Positions 8,350-16,302 of a stretch of DNA of 64,000 nt are shown in pieces. The notes below the pieces were generated by a model. That model saw nothing but the letters and a program-made list of their open reading frames with translations. It had not been told where the DNA came from and did not search any database. Within the stretch, counting starts at the first letter, position 1, and each line of letters opens with the position of its first letter. This DNA is from Lysobacteraceae bacterium. Lineage in GTDB: Bacteria; Pseudomonadota; Gammaproteobacteria; Xanthomonadales; Xanthomonadaceae. The position numbers and the translations under genes were made by a program. The stretch lies in assembly GCA_004297225.1 (NCBI GenBank), contig SCUI01000010.1, positions 496,001-560,000 on the forward strand. The letters are read 5' to 3'.

Positions 8350-8450
8350 GTTAGCGGCGGGTGCGACTACCCGGCGTGAGATTTCGCGTCGATCCGCCCC
8401 TGATTATGTGACGCGCATCGCAGGTTCCAACGATGCCGCGGGGTGCCGGG

Positions 8451-8810
8451 TTATTCAGGCACGCTGGCGTGGGTCACAGCTTCCGCCGGTGGCAACGCGA
8501 AACGCTCGCCGAGCGCGATGTCGATCTGCGGGGGATTGCGACTGGCCTCCGCCGCGCGCGGCGACACCGAGTCGAGGGCCAGGGCGGTGGGACGCGTGGC
8601 GTCGCGCGCATCCGCCGGTTCCGAGTGCTGCTCGACAAGCTTCGCGATCATGACGTCCATGACCCGGCCGAACGCACTCCTCGGCGACGCGGTCGCCGCC
8701 GACTGGACACCCTGCAGGTCCACGACGTCATCGACGCGCTCCTGGGCCTGCGCGATGCACGGCGCCACGCAGAGCAGGGAGGAAGCGGCGAGGACAAGGA
8801 CGGAGCGCAT
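8451..8810 (-). CDS. exported hypothetical protein, 119 aa
   Basis: Signal peptide with cleavage near Ala-Gln-Ala/Gln at 22, then about 97 mostly polar residues with no recognisable domain. A segment VMDVMIAKLVEQ may form an amphipathic helix. There is no Cys near the cleavage site, so it is not a lipoprotein. I do not recognise the family. It is flanked by signalling genes but separated from both by gaps over 100 bases. Confidence 0.6.
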   Translation of the reverse strand: MRSVLVLAASSLLCVAPCIAQAQERVDDVVDLQGVQSAATASPRSAFGRVMDVMIAKLVEQHSEPADARDATRPTALALDSVSPRAAEASRNPPQIDIALGERFALPPAEAVTHASVPE

Positions 8811-8971
8811 GGGTGCAGGCTAGGCGGCAGCGCTTGCAGCAACCGTGAAACCCGCCGCCCGAGCATGAATCCTCGATGACGCGGTGGCCGCGTGAAGAAG
8901 CCCTTAATCCCGCGGGTGCTTCAATTCGCAGCGGTACGAGCCCGGTCCGGCCGGGAACAGGGGGCGCAGGA

Positions 8972-10507
8972 ATGCAGAAGCAGGCCGCAAAGGCTGCATG
9001 GCGCGATGATTGGTTCGACCAGGCCAGCGATGCGACCTATCGGTTGCTGGTGGATTCGGTACCGGACTACGCGATCTTCCTGCTCGACGCGGGCGGGCAC
9101 GTGCGCACCTGGACACAGGGCGCGCAACGGATCAAGGGCTATCGGCCGGAGGAAGTGATCGGCCGGCACTTCTCCCTGTTCTATCCGCAGGAGGCGCTGG
9201 ACCGCGACTGGCCCGCGCACGAGCTCGAGGTCGCCGAGCGCGAGGGCCGCTACGAGGAGGAAGGCTGGCGCAAGCGCAAGGACGGCACCCTGTTCTGGGC
9301 CAACGTCATCATCACCGCCATCCGCGACGAGGACGGCACCTTGCGTGGTTTTTCCAAGGCCACGCGCGACCTCACCGAGCATCGCCGGCAGCAGGAAGCG
9401 CTGCGCCGCAGCGAGGAGCGTTTCCGCCTGCTGGTGGAAGGCGTGCAGGAATACGCGATCTTCCTGCTCGACCCGGAGGGCCGCGTGGCCAGCTGGAACC
9501 TCGGTGCGGAAAAGATCAAGGGTTACCGGACCGAGGAAATCCTGGGTCGGCATTTCTCCATCTTCTATCCACCCGAAGTGGCGGCGAACGGCTGGCCGGA
9601 GCGCGAGTTGTCGATCGCCTTGTCCGAAGGCCACCTGCACGACGAAGGCTGGCGCATGCGCAAGGACGGCAGCCGCTTCTGGGCTTCCATCGCGATCACG
9701 CCGCTGTACGACGAAGAGGGCACGCACGTCGGTTACGCCAAGGTCACCCGCGACCTCACCGACCAGCGCCGGGTGCAGGCACTGGAGGACGAGGGACGGC
9801 GCATGACCACTTTCCTGGCGATGCTGGGCCACGAGCTGCGCAACCCGCTGGCGCCGATCGCCAACGCGGTCTCGGTGATGCAGCTGGAGAGGATCGAGTC
9901 GGAGAACATCCGCCGCTGCCGCGACATCATCGCCAGGCAGCTGGCGCAGATGACGCGGCTGGTGAACGATCTGCTCGACGTGGGCCGGATCACCGCCGGG
10001 AAGATCCGGCTGGAGCGTCGCCCACTGGACTTGGTGTCGGTGGTCGGCGAGGCAGTGGAGATGGCGGAACCGGAAGCACTGCTGCGTTCGCATGTGCTGC
10101 GCTTCGACCACGCCGGCGTGCCGGCGCCGGTGCAGGGCGATCGCGCGCGCCTGCTGCAGGTCTTCAGCAACCTGCTCAACAACGCGGTGAAGTTCACGCC
10201 GGAGGGCGGCGCCATCGACCTGTCGCTGCACGTGCGTGATGGCTGGGCCGAGGTTTCGGTGCGCGACAACGGGCCGGGCATCGCGCCCGCGCGGCTGCGC
10301 GACATCTTCAACCTGTTCGTGCAGGGCGAGGAACATCCGGCGCACCTGGGCCAGGGACTGGGCCTCGGCCTGAGCCTGGTGCAGCAGCTGGTGACGCTGC
10401 ACGACGGCGAAATCGCGGCCTACAGCGCCGGCGTCGCGGGCAAGGGTTCGGAGTTCGTGGTCCGGCTACCGCTGGCGGCCGACGCGGATGCAGGAAAGGC
10501 CGCATGA
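8972..10507 (+). CDS. PAS-PAS sensor histidine kinase
   Basis: 511 residues without membrane segments. Two PAS domains (about 20-140 and 145-265) are so alike that they look like a tandem duplication; both contain YAIFLLD, IKGYR.EE..GRHFS.FYP and W(R)(K/M)RKDG. A HisKA domain follows with phospho-His287 in GHELRNPLAPI. The HATPase domain (about 385-505) has LNNAVKFTPEGG, RDNGPGIAP and QGLGLGLSLVQQL. There is no receiver domain in the protein and no response regulator beside it, so its partner lies elsewhere. Start at 8972 has AGG just ahead and begins at the first domain. Confidence 0.92.
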   Translation: MQKQAAKAAWRDDWFDQASDATYRLLVDSVPDYAIFLLDAGGHVRTWTQGAQRIKGYRPEEVIGRHFSLFYPQEALDRDWPAHELEVAEREGRYEEEGWRKRKDGTLFWANVIITAIRDEDGTLRGFSKATRDLTEHRRQQEALRRSEERFRLLVEGVQEYAIFLLDPEGRVASWNLGAEKIKGYRTEEILGRHFSIFYPPEVAANGWPERELSIALSEGHLHDEGWRMRKDGSRFWASIAITPLYDEEGTHVGYAKVTRDLTDQRRVQALEDEGRRMTTFLAMLGHELRNPLAPIANAVSVMQLERIESENIRRCRDIIARQLAQMTRLVNDLLDVGRITAGKIRLERRPLDLVSVVGEAVEMAEPEALLRSHVLRFDHAGVPAPVQGDRARLLQVFSNLLNNAVKFTPEGGAIDLSLHVRDGWAEVSVRDNGPGIAPARLRDIFNLFVQGEEHPAHLGQGLGLGLSLVQQLVTLHDGEIAAYSAGVAGKGSEFVVRLPLAADADAGKAA

Positions 10508-10512
10508 ACGCA

Positions 10513-10540
10513 TAAAAAAGAGCCCCGCCGAAGCGGGGCC
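10513..10540 (-). terminator. intrinsic terminator for the RcnB-like gene
   Basis: Read on the minus strand, a GCCCCGC/GCGGGGC stem with a four-base TTCG loop is followed by TCTTTTTT. It sits just after the stop of the RcnB-like gene and also closes the convergent gap with the PAS kinase. Confidence 0.85.
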
Positions 10541-10564
10541 GAAATCCCTCGTCCCTGGAGGGTC

Positions 10565-10972
10565 TCAGTAGCCGAGTACCTGCATCACCAGGCCAGTGGC
10601 CAGTTGCACCATCAGGTACTCGTTGCTGTTCGGGTATGGGCGCACCCAGCCGTAGCCGGAAGGCGGCGGCGCCAGGCGATAGGCGCGGTAGTCGTCGATC
10701 CGGTAGCGCGGCTGCAGGTACACCGTCGGGATGCGCTGCCCGCGGCGCCACTCCTGCTTGTACCAGCCCAGGTGCAGGCCGTTGTCGTGGCGGCGGCCGT
10801 CGCGCCAGTCGCGGTCGTGGCGGTCGTAGCGATCATGCTGCCAGGCGGCGGCCGGCGGACCATGGTGCTTGTGCCCGCGCTTGTGCTTGCCGGGTTGCGC
10901 CAGCGCGGTCGCCGGCGCGGCCAGGAACGCGGCGATGGCGATGGCAATGAGTTTTGTCGGGATCCGGGTCAT
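10565..10972 (-). CDS. RcnB-family periplasmic protein
   Basis: 135 residues with a signal peptide (cleavage near Ala-Leu-Ala/Gln at 25), then a His/Lys/Arg-rich segment (26-60), then the RcnB core at the C-terminus: W-x-x-G-Q-R-I-P, YRIDDYRAYRL, PPPSGYGWVRPYP and a final hydrophobic strand. RcnB of E. coli helps nickel/cobalt homeostasis in the periplasm, but most family members are uncharacterised. The His-rich part fits metal binding, which is inference. There is a strong terminator directly after the gene. Confidence 0.88.
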   Translation of the reverse strand: MTRIPTKLIAIAIAAFLAAPATALAQPGKHKRGHKHHGPPAAAWQHDRYDRHDRDWRDGRRHDNGLHLGWYKQEWRRGQRIPTVYLQPRYRIDDYRAYRLAPPPSGYGWVRPYPNSNEYLMVQLATGLVMQVLGY

Positions 10973-11132
10973 CGTGCTTCCTCCTTGCGGGGACTCACCC
11001 CGAATCTAGGTCGGCACGGATGAATGCAGGGCCGACACGAGCCGGTCCAGGCGTGTTTTTACGGCTTCGTTCAGCGCGGCGGGTGCGCGCCGTTCAGCAA
11101 CGCGAGGACCAACTGCGCGGCCAGCGCGGCAA

Positions 11133-11372
11133 TTACGCGTCCTGCAGGTAAGGCTCGACAGTGCCCTTGAGCTTCATCGTCATCGGGTTGCCGCGCCGGT
11201 CCAGCGACTTGCCCACGACCACGCGGATCCAGCCCTCGCTGATGCAGTACTCCTCGACGTTGGTGCGCTCGCTGCCGTTGAAACGGATGCCGACGCCGCG
11301 TTCGAGGAGGGCGGCATCGTGCCAGGGGCTGCGTGGGTCGAGGGACAAGCGGTCGGGAAGGATGTCGGCCAT
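11133..11372 (-). CDS. DUF3297 family protein
   Basis: 79 residues from ATG 11372. The sequence shows the DUF3297 pattern along its whole length: DRLSLDPRSPWHD, GIRFNGSERTNVEEYC, EGWIRVVVGKSLDRRGNP and KLKGTVEPYL. An in-frame ATG 18 bases upstream (11390) is possible, but the family begins at the second. Function is unknown. It lies 40 bases downstream of pilU on the same strand. Confidence 0.85.
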   Translation of the reverse strand: MADILPDRLSLDPRSPWHDAALLERGVGIRFNGSERTNVEEYCISEGWIRVVVGKSLDRRGNPMTMKLKGTVEPYLQDA

Positions 11373-11412
11373 GCCGCAAGCATAAGCCATCCGGCCCGCA
11401 TCCAGGTCCGGC

Positions 11413-12681
11413 TCAGGCGCCGTCGCCGGACTGCCGCGACGAGCGCAGCCGCTCCAGTTCCAGTTCGTCGCGCCGCTCCTGCTGGCGCCGCAGCTCCTCG
11501 CGTCGCTGCGCCTCCGTTTCCTCGGCGCTCGGCATCTCGTGCAGCGACAGCCCGATCGCCGCTGCGCGCTCGGGCTCGCCGCGCTGGCTCTTCAGCTTGA
11601 TCGCCAGGCGCAGCTCGTTGGCCGAGTCGGCATTGCGGATGGCCTCGTCATAGGAGATCAGGCCCTCGTTGTAGAGCTCGAACAGGGCCCAGTCGAACGT
11701 GCGCATGCCGAGTTCGCGCGACTTGTTCATGATGCCCTTGAGCTCGTTGAACTCGCCCTTGAAGATCTTCTCGGCGATGGTCGGCGTGTTGAGCAGGATT
11801 TCGATGGCGGCGACGCGGCCCTGGCCGTCCTCGCGCCGGACCAGGCGCTGGGACACGATCGCCCGGAGATTCGCGGACAGGTCCATCAGCAGTTGGGTGC
11901 GCCGTTCCTCCGGGAAGAAGTTGATGATGCGCTCCATGGTCTGGCTGGCGCTGTTGGCGTGCAGCGTGCTCAGGCACAGGTGTCCGGTCTCGGCGAAGGC
12001 GATCGCGTGTTCCATGGTCTCGGCGTCGCGGATCTCGCCGACCAGGATCACGTCGGGCGCCTGGCGCAAGGTGTTCTTCAGCGCGTTGTGCCAGCTGTGG
12101 GTGTCGACGCCGACCTCGCGGTGGCTCACCAGCGATTTCTTCGAGGCGTGGGCGTACTCCACCGGATCCTCTACGGTGATGATGTGCCCGGCCGAGGTAC
12201 TGTTGCGATGGTCCACCATCGCCGCCAACGTGGTGGACTTGCCCGAGCCGGTGCCGCCCACCAGCAGGACCAGTCCGCGCTTCTCCATCGCCACTCCCTT
12301 CAGCACTTCGGGCAGGCGCAGCTTGTCGAAGCTCGGGATCTCCGCGGCGATCGTGCGCAGGACCATGGCGACCTGTCCCTGTTGCACGTAGACGTTCACC
12401 CTGAAGCGGGACACGCCCGGGAGGTTGATCGCGAAGTTGCATTCCATTTCGCGGGCGAACTCGGCGCGCTGCTTGTCGTTCATCAGCGCGTCCGCCAGCC
12501 GCGCGGTGGCGTCCCCGGTGAGCTTCTCGCGCGCCATCGGCGTCATCTGCCCGTGCGCCTTCATGCTCGGCGGGAAATCGGCGGCGATGAACAGGTCCGA
12601 GCCACCCGCACGCGCCATCGCGGCGAGCAACTGGTGCATGGTCTTGCGGGCGGGGTCTTCGCGCGGTGCGTCCAAGGCCAC
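11413..12681 (-). CDS. pilU: PilT/PilU-type pilus retraction ATPase
   Basis: Cytoplasmic hexameric ATPase of type IV pili. Walker A is GGTGSGKST at 142-150; Walker B lies in VILVGEIRD at 211-219; the Asp and His boxes (ITVEDPVEY, TGHLCLSTLHANS) are intact. At 422 residues it is longer than PilT (about 345). A Glu/Arg-rich, probably coiled-coil tail from about 375 favours PilU. PilU normally acts with PilT to power retraction. No pilT is adjacent here, so this is an isolated copy. A GTG at 12681 gives the length stated; ATG 12639 is an alternative start closer to the conserved SDLF region. Confidence 0.88.
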   Translation of the reverse strand: MALDAPREDPARKTMHQLLAAMARAGGSDLFIAADFPPSMKAHGQMTPMAREKLTGDATARLADALMNDKQRAEFAREMECNFAINLPGVSRFRVNVYVQQGQVAMVLRTIAAEIPSFDKLRLPEVLKGVAMEKRGLVLLVGGTGSGKSTTLAAMVDHRNSTSAGHIITVEDPVEYAHASKKSLVSHREVGVDTHSWHNALKNTLRQAPDVILVGEIRDAETMEHAIAFAETGHLCLSTLHANSASQTMERIINFFPEERRTQLLMDLSANLRAIVSQRLVRREDGQGRVAAIEILLNTPTIAEKIFKGEFNELKGIMNKSRELGMRTFDWALFELYNEGLISYDEAIRNADSANELRLAIKLKSQRGEPERAAAIGLSLHEMPSAEETEAQRREELRRQQERRDELELERLRSSRQSGDGA

Positions 12682-12797
12682 TGCGGCTCCATGCGGCGTT
12701 GGCCGCAGGTTGCCACGATGCCGGCGAATTTGCGGTGACGCCTTTCACCGATTCGCTCGCGGGGCATTGACGCATCGCGCGCTAGAGTGCGCGCCTG

Positions 12798-14393
12798 ATG
12801 TCGATTCCGCGCGTCCAGGACCCGGGCCTCGAGACGGAGGCGCATGCCGCGCGCGTCGCGGGCGTCGCTCCCGCCGATCCGTTGAGTCCAGCAGAGCGTT
12901 ACGGGGAACTGTTCGAGGCGGTGCAGCTGGGCAGGGTATTCGACGACAGCAAGACCTTCGTCGACTGCGTGCCGCTGGCGCACCCCGATGCGATCCTCGC
13001 CGAATATCGCGCGCGCCGCGACCAGGACGGTTTCGACCTCGTCCGGTTCGTCGGCGAGCGCTTCCAGGTGGTGCGGCCGCCGCCCAGCGACTACGTCTCC
13101 GATCCCGACCAGCCCTTGCTCGCGCACATCGATGGATTGTGGGACGTGCTGACCCGCCATCCGCGCGAGCACCGCCCGTTCTCCACGCTGCTGCCGCTGC
13201 CGTGCGCCTACGTGGTCCCGGGCGGCCGCTTCGGCGAGTTGTACTACTGGGATTCCTTTTTCACCATGGAAGGGCTGGCCGCCAGTGGCCGCCACGACCT
13301 GCTGCACGACATGGCGGACAACTTCGCCTGGCTCATCGACCATTACGGCCACGTGCCCAACGGCAACCGCAGCTATTACCTGAGCCGCTCGCAACCGCCG
13401 GTGTTCGCGCTGATGGTGGAGCTGTTCGAGCGCCACGGGGTCTGCGAGGCGCTGCCCTACCTGCCGCGGTTGCTGCGCGAACACGAGTTCTGGATGCGCG
13501 GTTGCGAGGGCCTGGGCCACGGCGAGGCCAGCCAGCACTGCGTGCGCATGGACGACGGCAGGCTGCTGAACCGCTACTGGGACGCCTCCGACCGGCCGCG
13601 CGAGGAGGAGTACCTGGAAGACATCACCACGGCGCGCGCACAGTCGGCGCGGCCGCAGGCGGAGGTGTGCCGGGAGCTGCGCGCAGCCGCCGCTTCAGGC
13701 TGGGACTTCAGTTCGCGCTGGTGCGACGAGGGCGGCGACCTCTCGAGCACGCGCACGACCACTTTCGTGCCGGTGGACCTCAACGCCTTCCTGCATGCCC
13801 TGGAAACCCAGATCGCCGACCTGTCGCGCAAGAGCGGCGACGCGCGCACCGCAGAACGCTACCAGGCGATCGCCGATGCGCGCCGAGCGGCGATGTTGCG
13901 CTGGCTATGGGACGAGCCGGCCGGCGTGTTCGCCGATTTCGACCTGAAGCTCGGTGCACGGCGTACCTGGCCCTGCGCGGCCGTCGCGGTGCCGTTGTAC
14001 GTGGGCCTGGCCACGCACGAGCAGGCGGCGCGCACGGTCGAGGCGCTGCGCGGAGGACTGCTGCAACGCGGCGGGCTGGGGACCACCGGCATAGACAGCG
14101 GCGAGCAGTGGGACGCGCCCAACGGCTGGGCGCCCTTGCAGTGGATGGCGATCGAGGGCGCCCGCCGCTACGGGCTGGACGGGTTCGCCGACGAAGTCCG
14201 CCGGCGCTGGCTGGCGACGGTGGGCGACGTCTACCGGCGCGAGCACAAGCTGGTGGAGAAATACGTGGTCGCCGATACCGGCGACGGCGCGATGGGTGGC
14301 GGCGGTGGCGAATATCCGCTGCAGGACGGGTTCGGTTGGACCAATGGCGTGACCCGGCGGCTGCTTGGCGAGGGCGATTCCGTTCTAACCTAG
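12798..14393 (+). CDS. treF: alpha,alpha-trehalase, GH37, cytoplasmic type
   Basis: Hydrolyses trehalose to two glucose. The 531 residues carry both GH37 signatures: PGGRFGELYYWD at 141-152 and QWDAPNGWAP near 438. By comparison with E. coli trehalase, the catalytic acid is Asp303 in SGWDFSSRW and the base is Glu505 in GGGGEYPLQ. There is no signal peptide, so it resembles TreF rather than periplasmic TreA. It is divergent from pilU, with 116 bases between. Neither trehalose synthesis nor uptake genes are present in the window. Confidence 0.93.
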   Translation: MSIPRVQDPGLETEAHAARVAGVAPADPLSPAERYGELFEAVQLGRVFDDSKTFVDCVPLAHPDAILAEYRARRDQDGFDLVRFVGERFQVVRPPPSDYVSDPDQPLLAHIDGLWDVLTRHPREHRPFSTLLPLPCAYVVPGGRFGELYYWDSFFTMEGLAASGRHDLLHDMADNFAWLIDHYGHVPNGNRSYYLSRSQPPVFALMVELFERHGVCEALPYLPRLLREHEFWMRGCEGLGHGEASQHCVRMDDGRLLNRYWDASDRPREEEYLEDITTARAQSARPQAEVCRELRAAAASGWDFSSRWCDEGGDLSSTRTTTFVPVDLNAFLHALETQIADLSRKSGDARTAERYQAIADARRAAMLRWLWDEPAGVFADFDLKLGARRTWPCAAVAVPLYVGLATHEQAARTVEALRGGLLQRGGLGTTGIDSGEQWDAPNGWAPLQWMAIEGARRYGLDGFADEVRRRWLATVGDVYRREHKLVEKYVVADTGDGAMGGGGGEYPLQDGFGWTNGVTRRLLGEGDSVLT

Positions 14394-14421
14394 GACCTGG
14401 ATTTCCGGGGGGAGCGCCAGC

Positions 14422-15621
14422 ATGGCCATCCGACGCGAACTGTTCGCCGGCGAAGTACTGTACCGGCAGGATGATGTTTCCGATTGCGCCTGGCTGCTGG
14501 AAAGCGGCCAGGTCGAGCTGGTGTCGGTGACCGGCCGGCGCGTGGCCAGCCAGGGCGTTTTCGGCCCGGGCGAGCTGATCGGCGAGCTGGGCCTGCTCGA
14601 TGGCACGCCGCGCAGCGCCACCGCCACCGCGCGCAGCGACGCGGTGCTGCTGGCGATCGAACGCGAGCAGTTCATCGAGCGCCTGCAATCCTGCGATCCG
14701 ATCCTGCGCACGCTGGTGGACAGCCTGCTGCAGCGCAACCGCGGCCTGGTCGCGAGCCTGCCGACGGAAACCGCGGTGCCGGCGGAGGACGTGGCCTGCG
14801 ACGATCCGGTCGAGCGCGCCGGGATTGACAAGATCCGGCTGGAAACGCAGTTGCGCGACGCCCTGGCGACCGGCACGCTGGAAGTGCGCTACCAGCCGAT
14901 CTTCGACATCGCCGCCGGCCGCGTGGCCGGATACGAGGCGCTGGTGCGCTGGGAACTGCCTGGCCGCGGCGCGGTGTCGCCGGCCGAGTTCATCGCCCTT
15001 GCAGAGGAAACCTCGCTGATCGTGCCGGTCGGCGAGTACGTGCTGGAACGCGTGGTGGCGACGCTGGTCGAACTGCGCCGTCGCGGCGTCGAGCCGTTGC
15101 CGTCGATCGCCGTGAATCTTTCGGCGCGGCAACTGGTGGAACCGGGGATGGCGCGGCAGGTCGTGGCGCGGGTGCAGGCGGCCGGCCTGCCGGCGGGCGC
15201 GCTGAAGCTGGAAGTCACCGAAAGCCGCATGCTCGACTACGCGCCGGTGGCCGCGGTGATGGCGCATTGCCGCGAGCAGGGCGTGCCGTTCGCGCTGGAC
15301 GATTTCGGCACCGGTTATTCCAACCTGACCCACCTGCACACGCTGGACTTCGAGTACATCAAGGTCGACCAGGCCTTCGCCCGGCACATGTTCGATTCGC
15401 CGCGGGCGATGCGCATGGTCGAGGCGATCGTGGCGATGTCGCACGGCCTGGGCGCGAAGGTCATCTGCGAAGGCGTGGAAACCCGCGAACAACTGGAACG
15501 CCTGCGCGCGATCGGGGTCGAGTTCGCGCAGGGCTACCTGGTCGGCAAGGCGGCGCCGGTCGAATCCGTGCTGTCCGGCGAAGCCGCGCGCCTCGGCGAA
15601 GCCGCGGCTTCGCTCGCCTGA
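14422..15621 (+). CDS. cyclic nucleotide-binding/EAL phosphodiesterase
   Basis: 399 residues. The N-terminal cNMP-binding domain (about 5-110) has the phosphate-binding cassette GELIGELGLLDGTPRSATA at 50-69. The EAL domain (about 138-385) has intact YEALVRW (EAL at 172-174), NLSARQL, LEVTES, DDFGTGYS and KVICEGVE, so it should be an active c-di-GMP phosphodiesterase. The fusion suggests that a cyclic nucleotide (cAMP or c-di-GMP itself) gates hydrolysis, which is inference. There is no HTH as in CRP/Clp. It starts 28 bases after the trehalase stop with GGGGGA upstream. Its last 88 bases overlap the convergent DUF3247 gene. Confidence 0.92.
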   Translation: MAIRRELFAGEVLYRQDDVSDCAWLLESGQVELVSVTGRRVASQGVFGPGELIGELGLLDGTPRSATATARSDAVLLAIEREQFIERLQSCDPILRTLVDSLLQRNRGLVASLPTETAVPAEDVACDDPVERAGIDKIRLETQLRDALATGTLEVRYQPIFDIAAGRVAGYEALVRWELPGRGAVSPAEFIALAEETSLIVPVGEYVLERVVATLVELRRRGVEPLPSIAVNLSARQLVEPGMARQVVARVQAAGLPAGALKLEVTESRMLDYAPVAAVMAHCREQGVPFALDDFGTGYSNLTHLHTLDFEYIKVDQAFARHMFDSPRAMRMVEAIVAMSHGLGAKVICEGVETREQLERLRAIGVEFAQGYLVGKAAPVESVLSGEAARLGEAAASLA

Positions 15622-15935
15622 TCCTCCGGCGGCGACGGGTTCGGCAAACGTTCCACGTGTTCGATTTCGTCGAGCCACAGGTAATGCTGGCCGCCCTGGT
15701 GCGCGCGGCCGTCGTCGAGGAAGGCCTCCAGCCGCACGACGCCGTTCAGGCCTTCGCGGCCATTGCCGTCGTAGAAGCTCTGCACGGTCGGCGTCGCGCT
15801 GACCATGCCGCGGAAGCATTCGCCGCGATCGGTACGCAGCTCCACGCGCGAGTCCTGTGGCAGCTGCCGCGCGACCTGTTCCATCCGCGCAATCACGGCC
15901 TGCTCGGCATGCACGCGGGGCGCGCTGCGGCTCAT
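15534..15935 (-). CDS. DUF3247 family protein
   Basis: 133 residues. The first 95 match the small DUF3247 family known mainly from xanthomonads: RVELRTDRGECFRGMVS, TPTVQSFYDGNGREG and a closing YLWLDEIEHVE, an Sm-like beta pattern. The remaining 38 residues are a polar tail encoded entirely over the 3' end of the EAL gene on the other strand. The stop may have drifted downstream, because the family usually ends near the LWLD motif. The ATG overlaps the stop of the next gene upstream. Function unknown. Confidence 0.78.
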   Translation of the reverse strand: MSRSAPRVHAEQAVIARMEQVARQLPQDSRVELRTDRGECFRGMVSATPTVQSFYDGNGREGLNGVVRLEAFLDDGRAHQGGQHYLWLDEIEHVERLPNPSPPEDQASEAAASPRRAASPDSTDSTGAALPTR

Positions 15936-16204
15936 GGCATGCCGGCCGGCGGTGGCGCCGGCATCGCTTCGAAGCGCCGCGCGTAATCGCGCTCGTCGGC
16001 GACGCGGCGCACGACGTCGTCGGCCAGGTCGGGCGCGGCGTACACCGCGTAGGCGATGCGGTCGTCACGGTCCCGGCCGACATGGTGCAGGTTGTAGCGG
16101 GAAATGCCGCCGCCGGTGTTCTCGGGGTAATGCGCCGGCGGGATTTCCCGGCCCAGGTCGAGTTCGCTGTTGTCCACGGTGCCGCCCACGAACAATGCCC
16201 GCAT
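15932..16204 (-). CDS. conserved hypothetical protein, 90 aa
   Basis: A small soluble protein. It begins MRALFVGGTVDNSELDL and contains ISRYNLHHVGRDRDDRIAYAVYA, suggesting a compact beta-rich fold. No signal peptide or metal motif is visible. Its stop overlaps the DUF3247 start by 4 bp, so the two are co-translated. I do not recognise a named family; function unknown. Confidence 0.7.
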   Translation of the reverse strand: MRALFVGGTVDNSELDLGREIPPAHYPENTGGGISRYNLHHVGRDRDDRIAYAVYAAPDLADDVVRRVADERDYARRFEAMPAPPPAGMP

Positions 16205-16302
16205 GTCGTCGTCCCCTGTGCTGCCGCCGGAAATGGAAGCCCATGCTGGACCGGGTCGCGTATGCGCGGGGTCAAGCCGGCCGACGCACGTAGAATCCGC
16301 GG

